Positions 46,244-57,977 of a stretch of DNA of 64,000 bases are shown piece by piece. The translations under genes were made by a program, and so were the position numbers. Positions within the stretch are counted from its first letter, which is position 1. Each line of letters begins with the position of its first letter. The notes under the pieces are model-generated. The model had not been told where the DNA came from. It saw only the letters and a list, made by a program, of their open reading frames with translations, and ran no database searches. The stretch spans positions 1,612,001-1,676,000 of the forward strand of contig JAHLEZ010000008.1 of NCBI GenBank assembly GCA_020726505.1. The letters run 5' to 3'. Source of the stretch: Leptodontidium sp. MPI-SDFR-AT-0119. Taxonomy: Eukaryota; Ascomycota; Leotiomycetes; Helotiales; Leptodontidiaceae.

Positions 46244-47206
46244 CTAGAACTTCTCACAATCAATCCAAACATAAAAACTCCTCGTTCCAACCCTGCCACC
46301 TAAGCTCTTCATGACACTCTCACTCCCTTGATTCCCCTCGTAGACATCAGAATGCACCCATCCACTCCTCCCATCAAAGCCCAAGTCCGTGAACTCACCT
46401 CGACTTAACCTCCCAACGAGTTCTGCAGCAACGCACTTCGCGAGCCCCTTTCCTCTGTGCTCGGGCAAGACGTACAAAGTGGCGAAACTCCCATCGATAC
46501 CTATATACCCCCATGCGACCATCTTGCCCTTCTCGTCTAATAACCCCACACTCGGCTGCTGCTTCAGAGTCTCTGCTTGTCTCGGGATAGAGGATGTCGA
46601 GATCACGAGATCGAGTTGCTCGTCCGGGACACGAGTGAGTGAAAACCCCTCCAGCAAGACCTTCTTCTCAAGCTTAGAAACTGGCAATGTCTCAACGAAC
46701 CATAGGTTCCAGATGGTCTGTCTTCGGACTGCGGCTTTGGCATTGCCGATGGAGAGGAGTGTCGAGGCGATCATTTCGTGCAGACATGCGAATTTGAGGA
46801 TCGGTGAGAAGGGCCAGCCTGGTGCTTCGGGTATTTGGATATCTTTGAGGAAGTGGATCGTTGCTTCAAGATGTTCTTTGAGAATTTTCTGGTTGGTGAT
46901 GGATAATTGCGAGGGTTGCGTGATTAGGGGGTTGTAGATCCATATTTGCGATTCGAGATGACGGGATCGGTCTGCGAAGAGGATGGTGTAGATTTCGGGT
47001 ATTTGAGCTGTATCTGTGTTTGCTGAGAAGGTAGCTGCGAAGAGGCAGTGTCGAGATGGGATATTATGAGGTGCGATGAGGCGGTTGAAGAGCGGATTGC
47101 TGGTTGGGAGGTGCTCGTGCAGAAGTGGGAGGAAGACTTTGAGGGCTGTCTCTTGAGGATGAGCGTGGAATTGGATAGGTGTTTCTTCCATCTTAGTAAC
47201 TACCAT
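46244..47206 (-). CDS. GNAT-fold acyltransferase (FR47/GLYAT-like)
   Basis: Single exon of 320 aa; a second in-frame ATG six codons on (47191) is possible. The C-terminal GNAT domain has the acetyl-CoA motif TLYVLPEHRGKGLAKCVAAE, with the R-G-K-G-L-A pyrophosphate loop. It is preceded by MVAWGYIGIDGSFATLYV and followed by GWVHSDVYEGNQGSESVMKSLGG. The N-terminal half, with L/I/W-rich segments, resembles the regulatory half of the glycine N-acyltransferase-like proteins common in filamentous fungi. The substrate is unknown. It is convergent with the preceding gene, 110 bp away. Confidence 0.85.
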   Translation of the reverse strand: MVVTKMEETPIQFHAHPQETALKVFLPLLHEHLPTSNPLFNRLIAPHNIPSRHCLFAATFSANTDTAQIPEIYTILFADRSRHLESQIWIYNPLITQPSQLSITNQKILKEHLEATIHFLKDIQIPEAPGWPFSPILKFACLHEMIASTLLSIGNAKAAVRRQTIWNLWFVETLPVSKLEKKVLLEGFSLTRVPDEQLDLVISTSSIPRQAETLKQQPSVGLLDEKGKMVAWGYIGIDGSFATLYVLPEHRGKGLAKCVAAELVGRLSRGEFTDLGFDGRSGWVHSDVYEGNQGSESVMKSLGGRVGTRSFYVWIDCEKF

Positions 47207-48115
47207 ATCGTGGTATCAAATGAAATAATTCGTTCTTGCCAGAGTGTTTGCTGCAGTGTTACTCTTCTTGCTTGGGGCAGGACTATGTAGGTGACTCAGA
47301 CTAATGAAGCTGCAGATTCTCAATGAGATGGTGGGTCAGGCCAATCAATGACATTTACTCATGTTTGAGGACGATCTTTCTGCGGTTTCTTTTATCAAAT
47401 ACTTATGTGAGTCATGAGCTTGTTGAGCTTACCTGCATGAATGCCTTTGCTCCATCTATTCTACTCAGGATGAAGTGGCGTGCTCTGGCTCGCTGGACAG
47501 TCCCAACTCCGATCCGAGCGAGGATATCCCGGCATTCAAGAAGACAAGATAGAAGCAACCGCAACGACACTCTCCGAACAAGCATATTCTCAAAGAAAGG
47601 CCTGCTTAGTTGATTTGGAACATGATATTGAGACGTTGGCGGTTTGTTAGCTGTGTGATTTCCGATACATCTTGGGAAATGGTGGAGTTGACACTGACAG
47701 GAACGAGACAGTAGCTGGGCTTCAGGATAGATATATGTTGTTTCATGACTTCAAAAGTCTCACTGACAGGTGCACACGAGAGATCCTGGATGCGATTAGA
47801 CAAGGATCTACTAGCCGAAAGACACTGCATGCATCCCGATTTGAATTAACCTTTTGAGTTGCCTGCTTAATATCAAAATCAGGCTCGATCGAGATCTGCG
47901 TCCGTAATTGACGAGTATTTTTCGCTGAGTCGCTGATGTTAGTATCTATTGCTGTCTCCAGCTACCATCGCTCTGCTAATGGACCCAGTGACGAGACTGG
48001 AGGCTGCTGGGTTCTATGGCCCCTCCTTCTGTAATTAGCGAAAACAAGCGCTCAGAGTGATAAACATCGTGGACGGCAACCGCCATCCATGGCCTCGTCT
48101 CAACCCGTGTTTATT
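47207..48115. other. Intergenic
   Basis: 909 bp. Short frames only, none with a domain. No repeat or RNA gene recognised. Confidence 0.45.
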
Positions 48116-49072
48116 TTATGAGCCCCTTGATCTTTTCATTCTACCTCTATAGACTCTCTCTTCTGGCTCATCCGTCTTTCTCTTCCCGGTTTTCTGCTTG
48201 TGATGCCGTCTCGACCGGGTAAGCTTCAACTCCTTTGGCGTGACATCAAGGTCTTTGCCCCTTTCCACCAACCAGGCAATGATTGTATACTTTTTACTCA
48301 TTCCTCTATATCCTGCCGAGAACGCTTTTACTTCAAGTTCTTTGCCATCGCCAACCCACCATTTCTTCTCACGATCACTCAAGAGGACATCCCACGACGC
48401 AAGCCAATGTGCCAGGTACCCGGTGGTGTGTGGGAGAGCATCTCTTGTACCGGTCGATATTGTGTAAGAACGTTGTCTCGCGAGTGATACCAACTGCTCG
48501 TGGCTCCACTTCAAGTACTTCTTTTCCTCGGTAGCAATGCGTTTTTTTTGAGCAGCATTTGGTGTGGTGTCGATCGTGGATATAATGGGTGGTGGCTCAG
48601 GAGGATCGGGAGTTAGGCCAGCAGTGATGCCGTCGCACTTACAGAGCCACTCAATAATGGGTCTTTGAGCATTTTCGTTTAATTCTGGACAATCCGGAAG
48701 CCCTCTGTAACGCGGACTACTTGCAAGCTTTATTAGTTTATCGACCTTCATCGACCACCACAAGAGTACTCTTGGATCCACCTCCTTCTCAGTGCCGTCC
48801 GTTGTGAGAATGGTTTGGAGGTCCTGTCTTGGAACTCCATTGCCATCTCCGCTGCGACTTTTCGGCGGACTTCCTCTCTTGTCGGGTTCGGGACTCGTCT
48901 GGCTGTTGCCGCTCAATTGCGTGATACTTCTCGACCTGCCTTCGCTGCTTGACTCTTCATTTAACGGTTCGTAGCTCCGTAGACGACGTTCGTTGTGTTC
49001 GTCCGCACCATGATCGTTCTGCTTGGCATGACCCTTCTGACGCGTACAGGGCAAAGTCCTTTTCATTGTCAT
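48116..49072 (-). CDS. Unknown basic protein with SAP-like helical segments
   Basis: Open frame of 318 aa from ATG 49072. A second ATG lies two codons on, and an upstream exon is possible because a CAG acceptor-like site lies just before. I do not recognise a family. The N-terminal 80 residues are polar and probably disordered. Three related segments follow: VDKLIKLASSPRYRGLPDCP...IIEWL (about 108-143), HEQLVSLARQRSYTI...LAHWL (about 189-222), and ELEVKAFSAGYRGMSKKYTI plus IAWL (about 244-267). Each reads L..L....YRG........I..WL, like the helix-extension-helix of SAP modules. The C-terminus is strongly basic (KLTRSRRHHKQKTGKRK). A nucleic-acid-binding role is conceivable but inferred from composition only. 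Confidence 0.55.
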   Translation of the reverse strand: MTMKRTLPCTRQKGHAKQNDHGADEHNERRLRSYEPLNEESSSEGRSRSITQLSGNSQTSPEPDKRGSPPKSRSGDGNGVPRQDLQTILTTDGTEKEVDPRVLLWWSMKVDKLIKLASSPRYRGLPDCPELNENAQRPIIEWLCKCDGITAGLTPDPPEPPPIISTIDTTPNAAQKKRIATEEKKYLKWSHEQLVSLARQRSYTISTGTRDALPHTTGYLAHWLASWDVLLSDREKKWWVGDGKELEVKAFSAGYRGMSKKYTIIAWLVERGKDLDVTPKELKLTRSRRHHKQKTGKRKTDEPEERVYRGRMKRSRGS

Positions 49073-49807
49073 GGATATCGTGAAAGATGTACTGACGTAG
49101 TCTGTATTCTGCGCGAGTTAGACAATGAGCGCCGAATCTCGGTACTCGAACACGTACCAATAGTCTACACAGTCCAGTATAGCCAGAAGCCGAAACGCTG
49201 TCGAGAAGCTGCGAGTGTAGTGGATGTAGTAGACGTGAATGGACTAAAGCTCCTTGGAAGAATGTTTTAATGATGCTGAATAGTGTATGATTTCCGAGCA
49301 CCTTGTTTTGCCGTCAGAAGAGGAGGAAGAGAAGAAGAAATCCGAGCACCGAGAAGGTGTCATGTTGAAGGGTAGAAGAACGCTCCTTCCAATTGCTATA
49401 CAACGGAGTCATTCTCGCCTAGAGTCAACCTCTGGTTCGGTCAATTCGTAACTGCCGATGGATTTCAACAGTCTTGGCCTGTTTCTTGTTAGCTAAATAA
49501 GCACTCAAGCAATACGCACACCGTAGAATTACGAAGGGGGTTAGTAAAACAGAACATTCCAATTCTTTCAGATAGTCTCAAACCCTACGCTATGCATCGC
49601 TGATTCCTTCCATGCAATGTTGTAAGATAAATAATACAACCCGGCCTTCCAAGATATGAGAAAAGTTGTACAAGTTTGTGCAGTAAAGTGGACTATACAC
49701 CTTTTAACACTTCCACCCCTTCTCTCATCTGATTTTCGCTCCTACACTGTCCAGAATCCTTAAACTGCTATGCACACCCACACCTGCTCCCTTTCCATCA
49801 CACTTCC
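49073..49807. other. Intergenic
   Basis: 735 bp between two minus-strand genes. It holds the promoter of the unknown basic protein (upstream lies at higher coordinates) and the 3' end of the GPI gene. Nothing else seen. Confidence 0.45.
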
Positions 49808-52800
49808 TTATCCCCAGCCAAAAACCTCCGCAACACCCACCGTATTTACTCTCACGCCTACTAACGCCACCAGAACACCCACTACATCAACAATAAGCAG
49901 CACGAAAGCCGCACTCATAAACTTCGGGCTAAAGATCCGATATAGCATAAGATGCCTCCTCAAATGACCCGCCCACACCGTAGTCGCGAGACCAATAACG
50001 GCATAATATGCAAGATGCCACGCCAGCGCCGCCACCACACTCCTCAGGATACCTTTCTTGCGGGGTTTCTGTTTCCAGAGGACCACGAGAGGGAGGGCGA
50101 TGACAGCGAGGATCTGCGCTCCGTAGGTGTTGAGGCCGACGAGGATGGGCGAGTAGGGGTACGTTATGGAGTGGAGTGGGATGAAGGCGGATTCCCATTG
50201 GATAGAAGAGAGTGTTGCTTGGTGGCCTGTTTTGAAGAAGTGGAAAGAGCCCAGGAGGGCGAGCATGATGGGTCCGATGGGGGAGGTGGTGAGGGCGTTC
50301 AGGTCGAGAATCTCGACGAGGGAGAGTATTTGCCATGCCATGAGACTGAGTGCCCCGGCGCCCATGGGCTTTTGTACGAGTAGGAGGAGCAGTAGGAAGT
50401 TGATTATTAGGAGGCAGTACCGGGTGCCGTGTGTGTTGGCAAAGCCGAGGATGGTGACCGTTGCGCCGGAACTATTAGTCATTTGGGCGTTTGGAGACGA
50501 GGGAGCGGCGGTTGTGCTAATTGATACGCAGGGCGGTGCGTAGAGGAAGGCTGGGCATCCTACTCCGAGAGCAATGGCGAAGATTGTTTGAGCCATTGGA
50601 ACTCGAATGGACTTTAGTCTTCCTTCAGGGATGTACGATGAAAACCATTCGCCATCATCAGCGGCGTCGAGGGTCCAGAAGAGAGCACTGAGAATGAGGA
50701 GGCCTCGGAAGACATAGCTGATCCAGGCTGGTGCGAAGCCTTCAAAAGAGCGGCTACCAGTGTAGTAGGACTTGATGATTGAAGGTAATACAATGGCAAT
50801 CAAGAAAGGAATAGCGAGTTGCCACGGTGCAGAAGTAGAAGATGTCGAAGAGGCATAGTATGTTGACCTGCAATACGGCATTTGCTCCTCTCTGCAAAGT
50901 TTCGAGAACGACGCCACCAACCCGAGAGCGATGAAAAGTACAGAATGGTACACCGCAAGTGTCCTATTTGGGACGTTTTCGAGACGAAGGGATGATACCG
51001 CAGCAGCGATTCCAAATGTAGAGATGAAGAATAGTAGGATAGAATCCTCCCAGATCGTGTACGAGTTGGATGCAAAGCCAATAGATTGACTGACCGTAAA
51101 CACAACAGCCATCCAGCCCCAAAATGTCGTCGGGATAGGACTAGTGAAAGCCATCCTTCTTCTCATCTCTTGATACAGAACGCCGACAACGCCGGAGACA
51201 GCACAGACACCCAGGACAAAATTCGGGAGTGATTCTGGCTTGATGGAAAGGAAGATAGCCGGTCCACCAGCAGCTCCGAGAAGCGTCCCTAGCAAAGCAC
51301 CCCTAACGAGCGTCCGGCTTGTCGTCTCATCCTCATCGTTGAACGTCGAGTCTTTGGCAAAAACGTCGAGTTCCGATTTTAACTCTTTCCGATCCAACTC
51401 GGGATCATCAACCGCGTCTCCGTCATCCGCATTGCTATTCGCAAAGAGAATCAGAGCCAGGACGCCAGCTGCCAAGATAGCGATACCAAGACCCATGCTA
51501 GGAACATCGAATCTCGCCCAGAGACTCCGGCATATCCTCAGAGTATCCTCTTGGAAAGCCAAAAAGGTTGCATATCCCTCTTTCCACATTTGTTGCTTGC
51601 CTGTTCCCGCTAGAGCAGTTTCAGCATCCTCCCACAAGGCATGTGGTGAACCTTCGAGAGTATTTTCGTCAATACCTCGAGCTACCCAATACGCAGCTTG
51701 GTATCTCTTGATACCAGCAGCCGTCATTCTCGCTACAGCCGCGAGATTCTCCCACGCATTACCCTTCCTGCCCGCGAAAGCCTCCTCGATCGGCTTTCCG
51801 AGGTTATTGAACGGGATTGGTAATCCCAGTAACAATGCCAGTGTGGGCACCAAATCAATCTGGTTCACTGGCCTGATTTTGGCGCTTTCAGGAGGTGTGA
51901 CGAAGGCCGGGTCCGTACGGCCAAATATCCCTTTCTTGGAATACATCCACAAGGCAGCCTGGACCTCATCATCGCTCTCTCCACCATGATCACCCTTCCC
52001 ATCCATACCATGATCCCCCATAACAACCAGAAGTGTGTCATCATCGAGCCTCTGCACCACCTCCCTCAAGACCCCATCCATCTGTTGCAATTTCGCCGTC
52101 ATAGCCGGATGGTTAGGACCATACCGATGACCCGCATGATCAACACCCAAATAATGCGCAATCATAACATCCCAATCCCCCTTCTCCTCTTTGCCGAGTA
52201 AAGGCATGATATTCTCGTTCACGCCATTATCCAGCGTGTGCAAATCCCAGACATCGAAGCTCGGGTAGGCTCTACTGAGCTCCTCTTCGAAATACCCTGG
52301 AAAAAGAGCCGTCCAAGTATCATCTCCTAGGTGTACGATCTTCTTACCTGCATCTTTCAACTGCATGAGAAGATTATCTTCCGTGATAGCCTCCCCACCA
52401 AAATTCGACCCCATCTCCACGAACGTGGGCAATGTTCCCGTCGTCAACCCCTTGATCCTCACCAACGTCGTAGTCGGCGGATCTGCAATAAAAGGTAACA
52501 GGAACGCATTATGCGGTTCCTTCACAGCCGTCTCATACAAGAACGGCAACGAGTTATGGAAAGCCTGTGCCGGGCCCGTTTTAGTGGTATTCGCGAATGG
52601 GACTGTGAAATCGTAGCGTAGAGCATCTATCACAATGACCACTGCCTTCTCGAAGTTTTTAGGATGCCAGCAGCCTGCTTCGGGTGTACCTGAGCCTTTG
52701 AAGGAGTTGTGTAGAGCGGTTGGTGGTTCGGAACAGGTGGATTTCTCTTCGAGGACAAGGCGGGCGAGGAGGAAACCTTTGGTGAAGAAGTAGATTCCTG

Positions 52801-53271
52801 AGGCGTGGATGAAGCTGCGATATCAATATTAGCCCAATCCCAAGCTCAATTGAAATTTCAGCCCGTATTCATTTCCATTTCCAATTCAAGTCCCAAACTC
52901 CCAATGGTCACATATTGCCAGTCTCTCCTATAATTCCATCCAAATCAGAAAAACACAAGCGAAAGTCCACCAACTCACAAAATCCAAACAAAGAACGCCC
53001 CAACCCAAACCCACTCCCTCTTCCACCTCCCCCCCTTCATCTCACCCAACCTCTCTACAACACTCTTCGTCTTGCCCCCAGCACTCCCATCACCCAATCC
53101 CGCATCCCTCAACAGCCCCTCGACTTTCTCCTTATCCTTCGCATCGCGCGCATCCTGCAGCGCTTTCGCGCGGGCGTATTGCGCAGCTATGGAATTGGGA
53201 TTACCTGTTGACGAGGCTTTGGGGATCGTATTGCGGACTATTTGGGGTGGTGGCTTGGGTGAGGAGGACAT
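49808..53271 (-). CDS. gpi13: GPI ethanolamine phosphate transferase 3 (Gpi13/PIG-O)
   Basis: Two exons, 53271-52979 and 52814-49808, with a 164-nt intron, give 1099 aa. The N-terminal cytosolic part is followed by a membrane anchor (EWVWVGAFFVWILFFIHASGIYFFTKGFLLARLVL). The lumenal alkaline-phosphatase-like domain keeps the metal site: VIVIDALRYDF, PTTTLVRIKGLTTGTLPTF with its nucleophile threonine, AHYLGVDHAGHRYGP, and VVMGDHGMDGKGDHGG. A long multi-span membrane domain fills the C-terminal half. The enzyme adds ethanolamine phosphate to the third mannose of the GPI precursor in the ER, the group later linked to protein. GTG codons at 52642 are internal; the true start is MSSSPKPPPQIV at 53271. 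Confidence 0.95.
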
Positions 53272-54092
53272 TGTGTGGTGTTGAGCTCCTTGTATCTGCT
53301 GTCCCTTTCGACTTTATTTTATTTAATAGCTGTAGCTTTGGGGGGGAACTACAGTGGCGAAGCTGGAGAGTAGTAAGAAGAAGCTGCCATCAGAAAAGGA
53401 ATGCGAAGGAGTGTGTGAAGAGAAGTAGGTAAAGCGATGTATGGAAATGTGTTTTTGTAGACGTCGATGCTGGAGCCGCGTGTGAGTGAGGGACTTGGGT
53501 TTGGTGGACGCGAAGCGATTTTTGTTCAGGGGGCCGAGGTTCCGAGATGCTGATTCGTTGGGTTGGAGGAGCAAGCTCCAGCTAGATGAGTTGTGTGCAT
53601 AGCTTTATCATCACTACATGCTTCAAGGAGAGTAGTATATGTGTGAAATTAATGTAGAAATATTACAATTGTATCTTTGCCATTTTAAGACTTTTGGCAG
53701 CTTCAATGTCCAAAGCTCCCGCCATCACTGATTAGTCCCGATGTCCAAACTGAACATTGATATTCAAAACTTGCCAACAATTGAAACTCACTGAAACTAC
53801 GGTAATATCAATTTCAATACCAGAAACAACCCGAATCTCATCATTTACTCAATATCTCATATGTGACTAAGAGGAACTCCAGGAAACCATAACCGCTTGC
53901 TCGCTCATAAACACATATATCCCTATGCTACAAAGATACTTCCTAAAACTTCTCCTCCCATGCCAAATGTCCATGACTCAATCGCCTCTCCCAAGCCAAT
54001 TGCATTTCCTATCCCTCCATAGCCCGCGTAGCTTCGCCTCCCCAGCATACCACCTTTCGACCATCCCTTACCATACCCAGCTTCAAACCCGC
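53272..54092. other. Intergenic
   Basis: 821 bp including the Gpi13 promoter and the 3' end of the Vps68 gene. AT-rich near 53600-53900. No gene recognised. Confidence 0.45.
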
Positions 54093-54879
54093 TCACAGAG
54101 CCAAGTTGTACGAATATTCATCCTCCATATTCTGGCTAATCCAAAGCACGACAGAGCTATCTCGCAATCAGCAACACAATTCCCACTTAACCCCACCAAC
54201 GCCGCCCTCCGGGGTCAAACTCACCTCAACATAACCAGTCCATTCGCAACCAAATTCGCCACGCCCATATACATAGTCGGCCACGGCGCACTCGGGACCA
54301 CATACTTCAGCACCAAGACCGTAACACCGCCCGCCATGCCGCCTGCCAAACTCGCAAAGCCGAGGAACAGGACGACTCGGGCTTTCCAGGCAACGCCGCT
54401 GCCGGAGTAGGAGAAAGAGTCGGCCGAGAGCCGGGTCTTCTCGATGCTGTTGATGATGAGCATACCGAGGGAGGAGAAGATGAGGGGGAGCCAGTCGATG
54501 AATGTTATGTGGATGGTGGACCCGTTCTTTGCACTGTGCGACCACACGGCTGCGTCGAGGAGGACGAAGAATGCGAGGGAGAACTGTGGGTTGGAGATGT
54601 TTAGCTATAGTACCTCACGTCTGTTCCATCTTCATCTATTCTGTTTCGAGCAAGCCATGGCGGGGTATGAGCTGAGATGCATTACGTTCATCAACAAGGC
54701 TCTCCCACCCCTCTTCTCTCCCCCGCTCTACAACATCCTAACACCCTCATTCCCCCAAGCCAAAAGCAAAGTAAAAGACCACTCACCAGCGCCCCAGCAC
54801 CATAAACCCCCGAGCTCCTAGCCGTAGCGCTATTCATCCATTCCGGCTTCCTGAACTTCCAGAGGCGCTCTTCGGACAT
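54093..54879 (-). CDS. vps68: Vps68/TMEM50 family membrane protein (UPF0220)
   Basis: Three exons: 54879-54787, 54583-54225 and 54156-54093, giving 171 aa. It starts MSEERLWKFRKPEWMNSATA. Four hydrophobic spans follow: GVYGAGALFSLAFFVLLDAAVW, ITFIDWLPLIFSSLGMLIIN, the ARVVLFLGFASLAGG block, and the C-terminal SSVVLWISQN. The motif IDWLP(L/G)I..S.G.L(M/I)IN is the family signature. Vps68 works with Vps55 in late-endosome to vacuole sorting. Intron 1 is 203 nt. The last exon was found by matching the frame across a TAG acceptor. Confidence 0.9.
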
Positions 54880-56332
54880 CTTGCTTGTCGATGCTTCCTA
54901 GCCTTCCTTTAAATCTTCCAGTCTCTGTGTTAAATCCCGTCGCAGCTCCGAAGATTACTTGTGGGTAGGAAATGTTGTGGAGTCGCAAGAGAGTTGTGAG
55001 TGAGTGAGTGAGCTTGGAGTGATGGAGTGAGGTGTTGATAGAGCTAGGCTGGCTTGCGCGGCTGACGAGGTGGATCCGAATCCACTGTTAGCGCGGACGT
55101 CACGTGGAGAGCCTCATTTTGAGGTGGATGGCGCTAGTACAGTATTTTTCACTATCTTAAAAACTTATAGCTGTTCGAGTCTTGACATCTACCAGCTATA
55201 AATGTCTACATCTGCCCAAAGTAGAAATATGCAAGCCCAGCGGAAAGTACTTGCTGAAGCTCGAGCTCACCACCCTTCCATCCTCTCATACATTCACTTA
55301 TTCACAGAAAACAACCAAGCAATGCCATACATGTCATACCAAACCCATAAACCTCCCTCCTCAACCAAACAATACAAGAATGATAGGACATCATCACATT
55401 AAAAAGACCAAGTCACACAGCCCATCGAAAGTAGAATACAATATTCAACTCGTTCGTTCGTTTGTTCGATCATCTTTCCCTCCTTCCATCCACAATATAC
55501 TCTACAAACCCCCCCCCCCCCTTCCCTTCCCTTTCTCATCCCCTATTCCCCTCTTCCCCATCCTCCCAATTCATCACCTCCCAATGCACAAACGCAACAG
55601 TAGAAGAAAAAAGCAAACCCACAATGCACTCCGCTCCACTCCCACCGAGCAATAAAATATGGACAGAAAACACGCACTCGAGAATCAAAGGCTTCCTTTC
55701 CCATCCCCACTAGTACCTAAGTAAGTACTGTACTAGTAGTCTATTGTACAACAAACGACAGCCTCCTTCCTGCAAGACAAGTAACCCCCCAACCCCCAAT
55801 CCACCACTCTCAACGCAAAAGAGAGAGAGCCAGCTTTCCAGCCTGCCTGCTCTGCCTGAACCAGCCAGCTTCGAATAGAAAGAAGATAAGGTGGGTTTAA
55901 AAGTACAGAGAGTAGTTTCTTTTCTTTCCTTTCCTTCGCTTTACCTGCCTGCCTGATGCATTCGGAGAGGATGTCCACGAACGCAGTTTCGTATATGCTA
56001 TTTGAAAGTTTTTTCTTTTCAATTATGCCCTCCTGTGACTGACTGACTCTCCCAGCCTCCCCTCACTCTCTCTCTCTCTCACTTCAAATACAACTCTTCA
56101 TGAGAAGAGACACTCAATGTTCGGTCAGAAAGAACTGGAAAAGAGAATAAGACATAAAAACCACAGACCGCCCAATGCAACGCATGCCATCAATCAATCA
56201 AAAATTCCATTATGACAGGTCTTCTTCCCATTCCTTTGGATGGCGGGAAAGAAAACTCCCCCATATTATACGCGCCTCATAACGCCTTCATTTTCGTGGT
56301 CTGTTTCGCGAAATAAACAAGGGGGAAAGATC
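54880..56332. other. Intergenic
   Basis: 1453 bp. The upper part is the Vps68 promoter. About 55200-56100 is A/C-rich then pyrimidine-rich, with a run of 13 C at about 55509-55521 and CTCT tracts near 56050-56080. The frame of 157 codons at 55182-55655 is low-complexity and not a gene. Confidence 0.5.
55509..55521. repeat. Poly-C tract
   Basis: About thirteen consecutive C on the plus strand, a length-unstable homopolymer. Confidence 0.8.
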
Positions 56333-57977
56333 CTAGATCTCTATCGTCTTCATCGTAGTATCATCATCCTCAACAGTAGCCTTTTTGGGAGCGCCGTTTG
56401 TCAATCCGTTCGTCTTCGCTGTCGAATCCCCCTTCTTGTTCTCCTTGTCGTCATCTAATGAAACAGGTTCCAGTAAGGCCTCCAGAGTCTTCTGCTTTTG
56501 TGGGTCCTTGGTATCCTCACTTGGCCTTGGTGTCTCTACCTCCACTAGCTTCTCAGGTTTGATACCGTTTGTATTGAGTTGGATCGGGGCGGCACGTTCT
56601 TCGGTGACTCGAGCAAGCGGACTGGATTTGCCATAGTTTGGTCGATTTGGACTTGATACAGGGGAAGCTCCACTGAATCGTTGCATCGAGCGTCCTCGGG
56701 GCTCACCACTGACTTCTGCGGTTGGACTGGCATATGGTGAACCAGTTGGGGAACCACCCGGCTGACCGTTCATAGGAGCTGCTGACCTGCGTCGAGCGTT
56801 CTTTCTGCCATATTTCTGGTCCATTCTCCATCTCAAGATATCCAGGTATCCGGGCTCGACATTTCTCGACTTGAACTCCCTCAACTTCAATTCGTGGGTA
56901 TCCTCGTCAACGAACCATTTGCCACTGTTCAGGTCATCTGCGAACGTAGCCAGGAAAGCGGACCAGGATCGAGCAACCACGTATTTGCAGTCATAATCTC
57001 GACCAAACAGAATGACTTGACCCCATTTTCCAGAAGGGCCTGGCGCCAGATCAACAGCCAAGTTGTTTCCACCCCAATCTCTAACCAAAGGAATCCACGA
57101 AGGATGGGCGTAGACCTTTTGAATGGCACCAGGGGGCTGAGAGTCCTGGCGAGAAAGCAGCTCTTGTCTCCAGTGAGGGTTTTGTGATGATCGTGGTGCA
57201 TCCTTCGAAGAAGAGGCAGCAGAGCTTCCACCGAAGGCCTTCAACGGGGCGGCTGGCTTGAAATTAATTGGCTCTTGCAGATATTCAGCATTGACCTTCT
57301 TCCAGTTCTCCCACTCCTGTACAATCTCCTCGCAATCTAGCAGCATGGAACTGAAGACGATTCCCGTGGGGAGGCCACCTCGCTCTTGACCATCGTGTAC
57401 CTGCCATGATTCACGAACCTCCATTGGGAGTGAGCAGTCCAACTGGTGCTCCAGCTCGTTTAAATCATTCGATGTGCAGCCCTCGCAGAGCTGATCAAAG
57501 AGTTCTGGATAGTTCTCCTCTGCCCACCGGTCAATTCGCTTCCAAGAGTGTCCAGGGGGAGGAGGTGGAGGTAGGCCATCATTGAAAGGTTGTAATTGGA
57601 TTTCTCCTGGTGTAGCGTTCTCGAAATTCTCGTTTGTATTCGTCCGGTGTAGAGCAGCGCTCGATCTCATACCAGGGGAGTAAGGGGATGGGGATTGCGG
57701 TGAGGGACTGTGTGGGAGAGGAGAGCCAGGATAAGCGCCACCGTTCAACGCAGAAGTCGAATGTCTTCCTGCATCTTCAAAGTATGGAGAACTGACATCG
57801 GCGCGGGATTCTGATGCGGTAGTAGCGACAGAGGTTAGGGGATCGTGCCGGCTTTGTGCGAGAGGGACATGTTGTCCTGTGCGGTAGGGAGAGTCGTAAG
57901 AGGAGTCTGTTTATATTGTCAGAAAGGGCGTCTGCGGGTGACGAATAAACAAACGTACGTCGGTCATAGCTGGTCAT
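56333..57977 (-). CDS. smi1: Cell wall assembly regulator Smi1/Knr4
   Basis: Exons 57977-57959 (19 nt) and 57906-56333, with a 52-nt intron, give 530 aa. The first exon encodes only MTSYDR and one split codon; the next begins SSYDSPYRTGQHVP. A proline- and serine-rich N-terminus is followed by the SUKH/Smi1 domain at about residues 125-350, with SWKRIDRWAEENYPELFDQL, HDGQERGGLPTGIVFS and DWGGNNLAVDLAPGPSGKWGQVILFGRDYDCKYVVA. The last is the family hallmark. The C-terminus is disordered and acidic. Smi1/Knr4 links the cell-integrity MAP kinase pathway to glucan and chitin synthesis. Confidence 0.93.
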
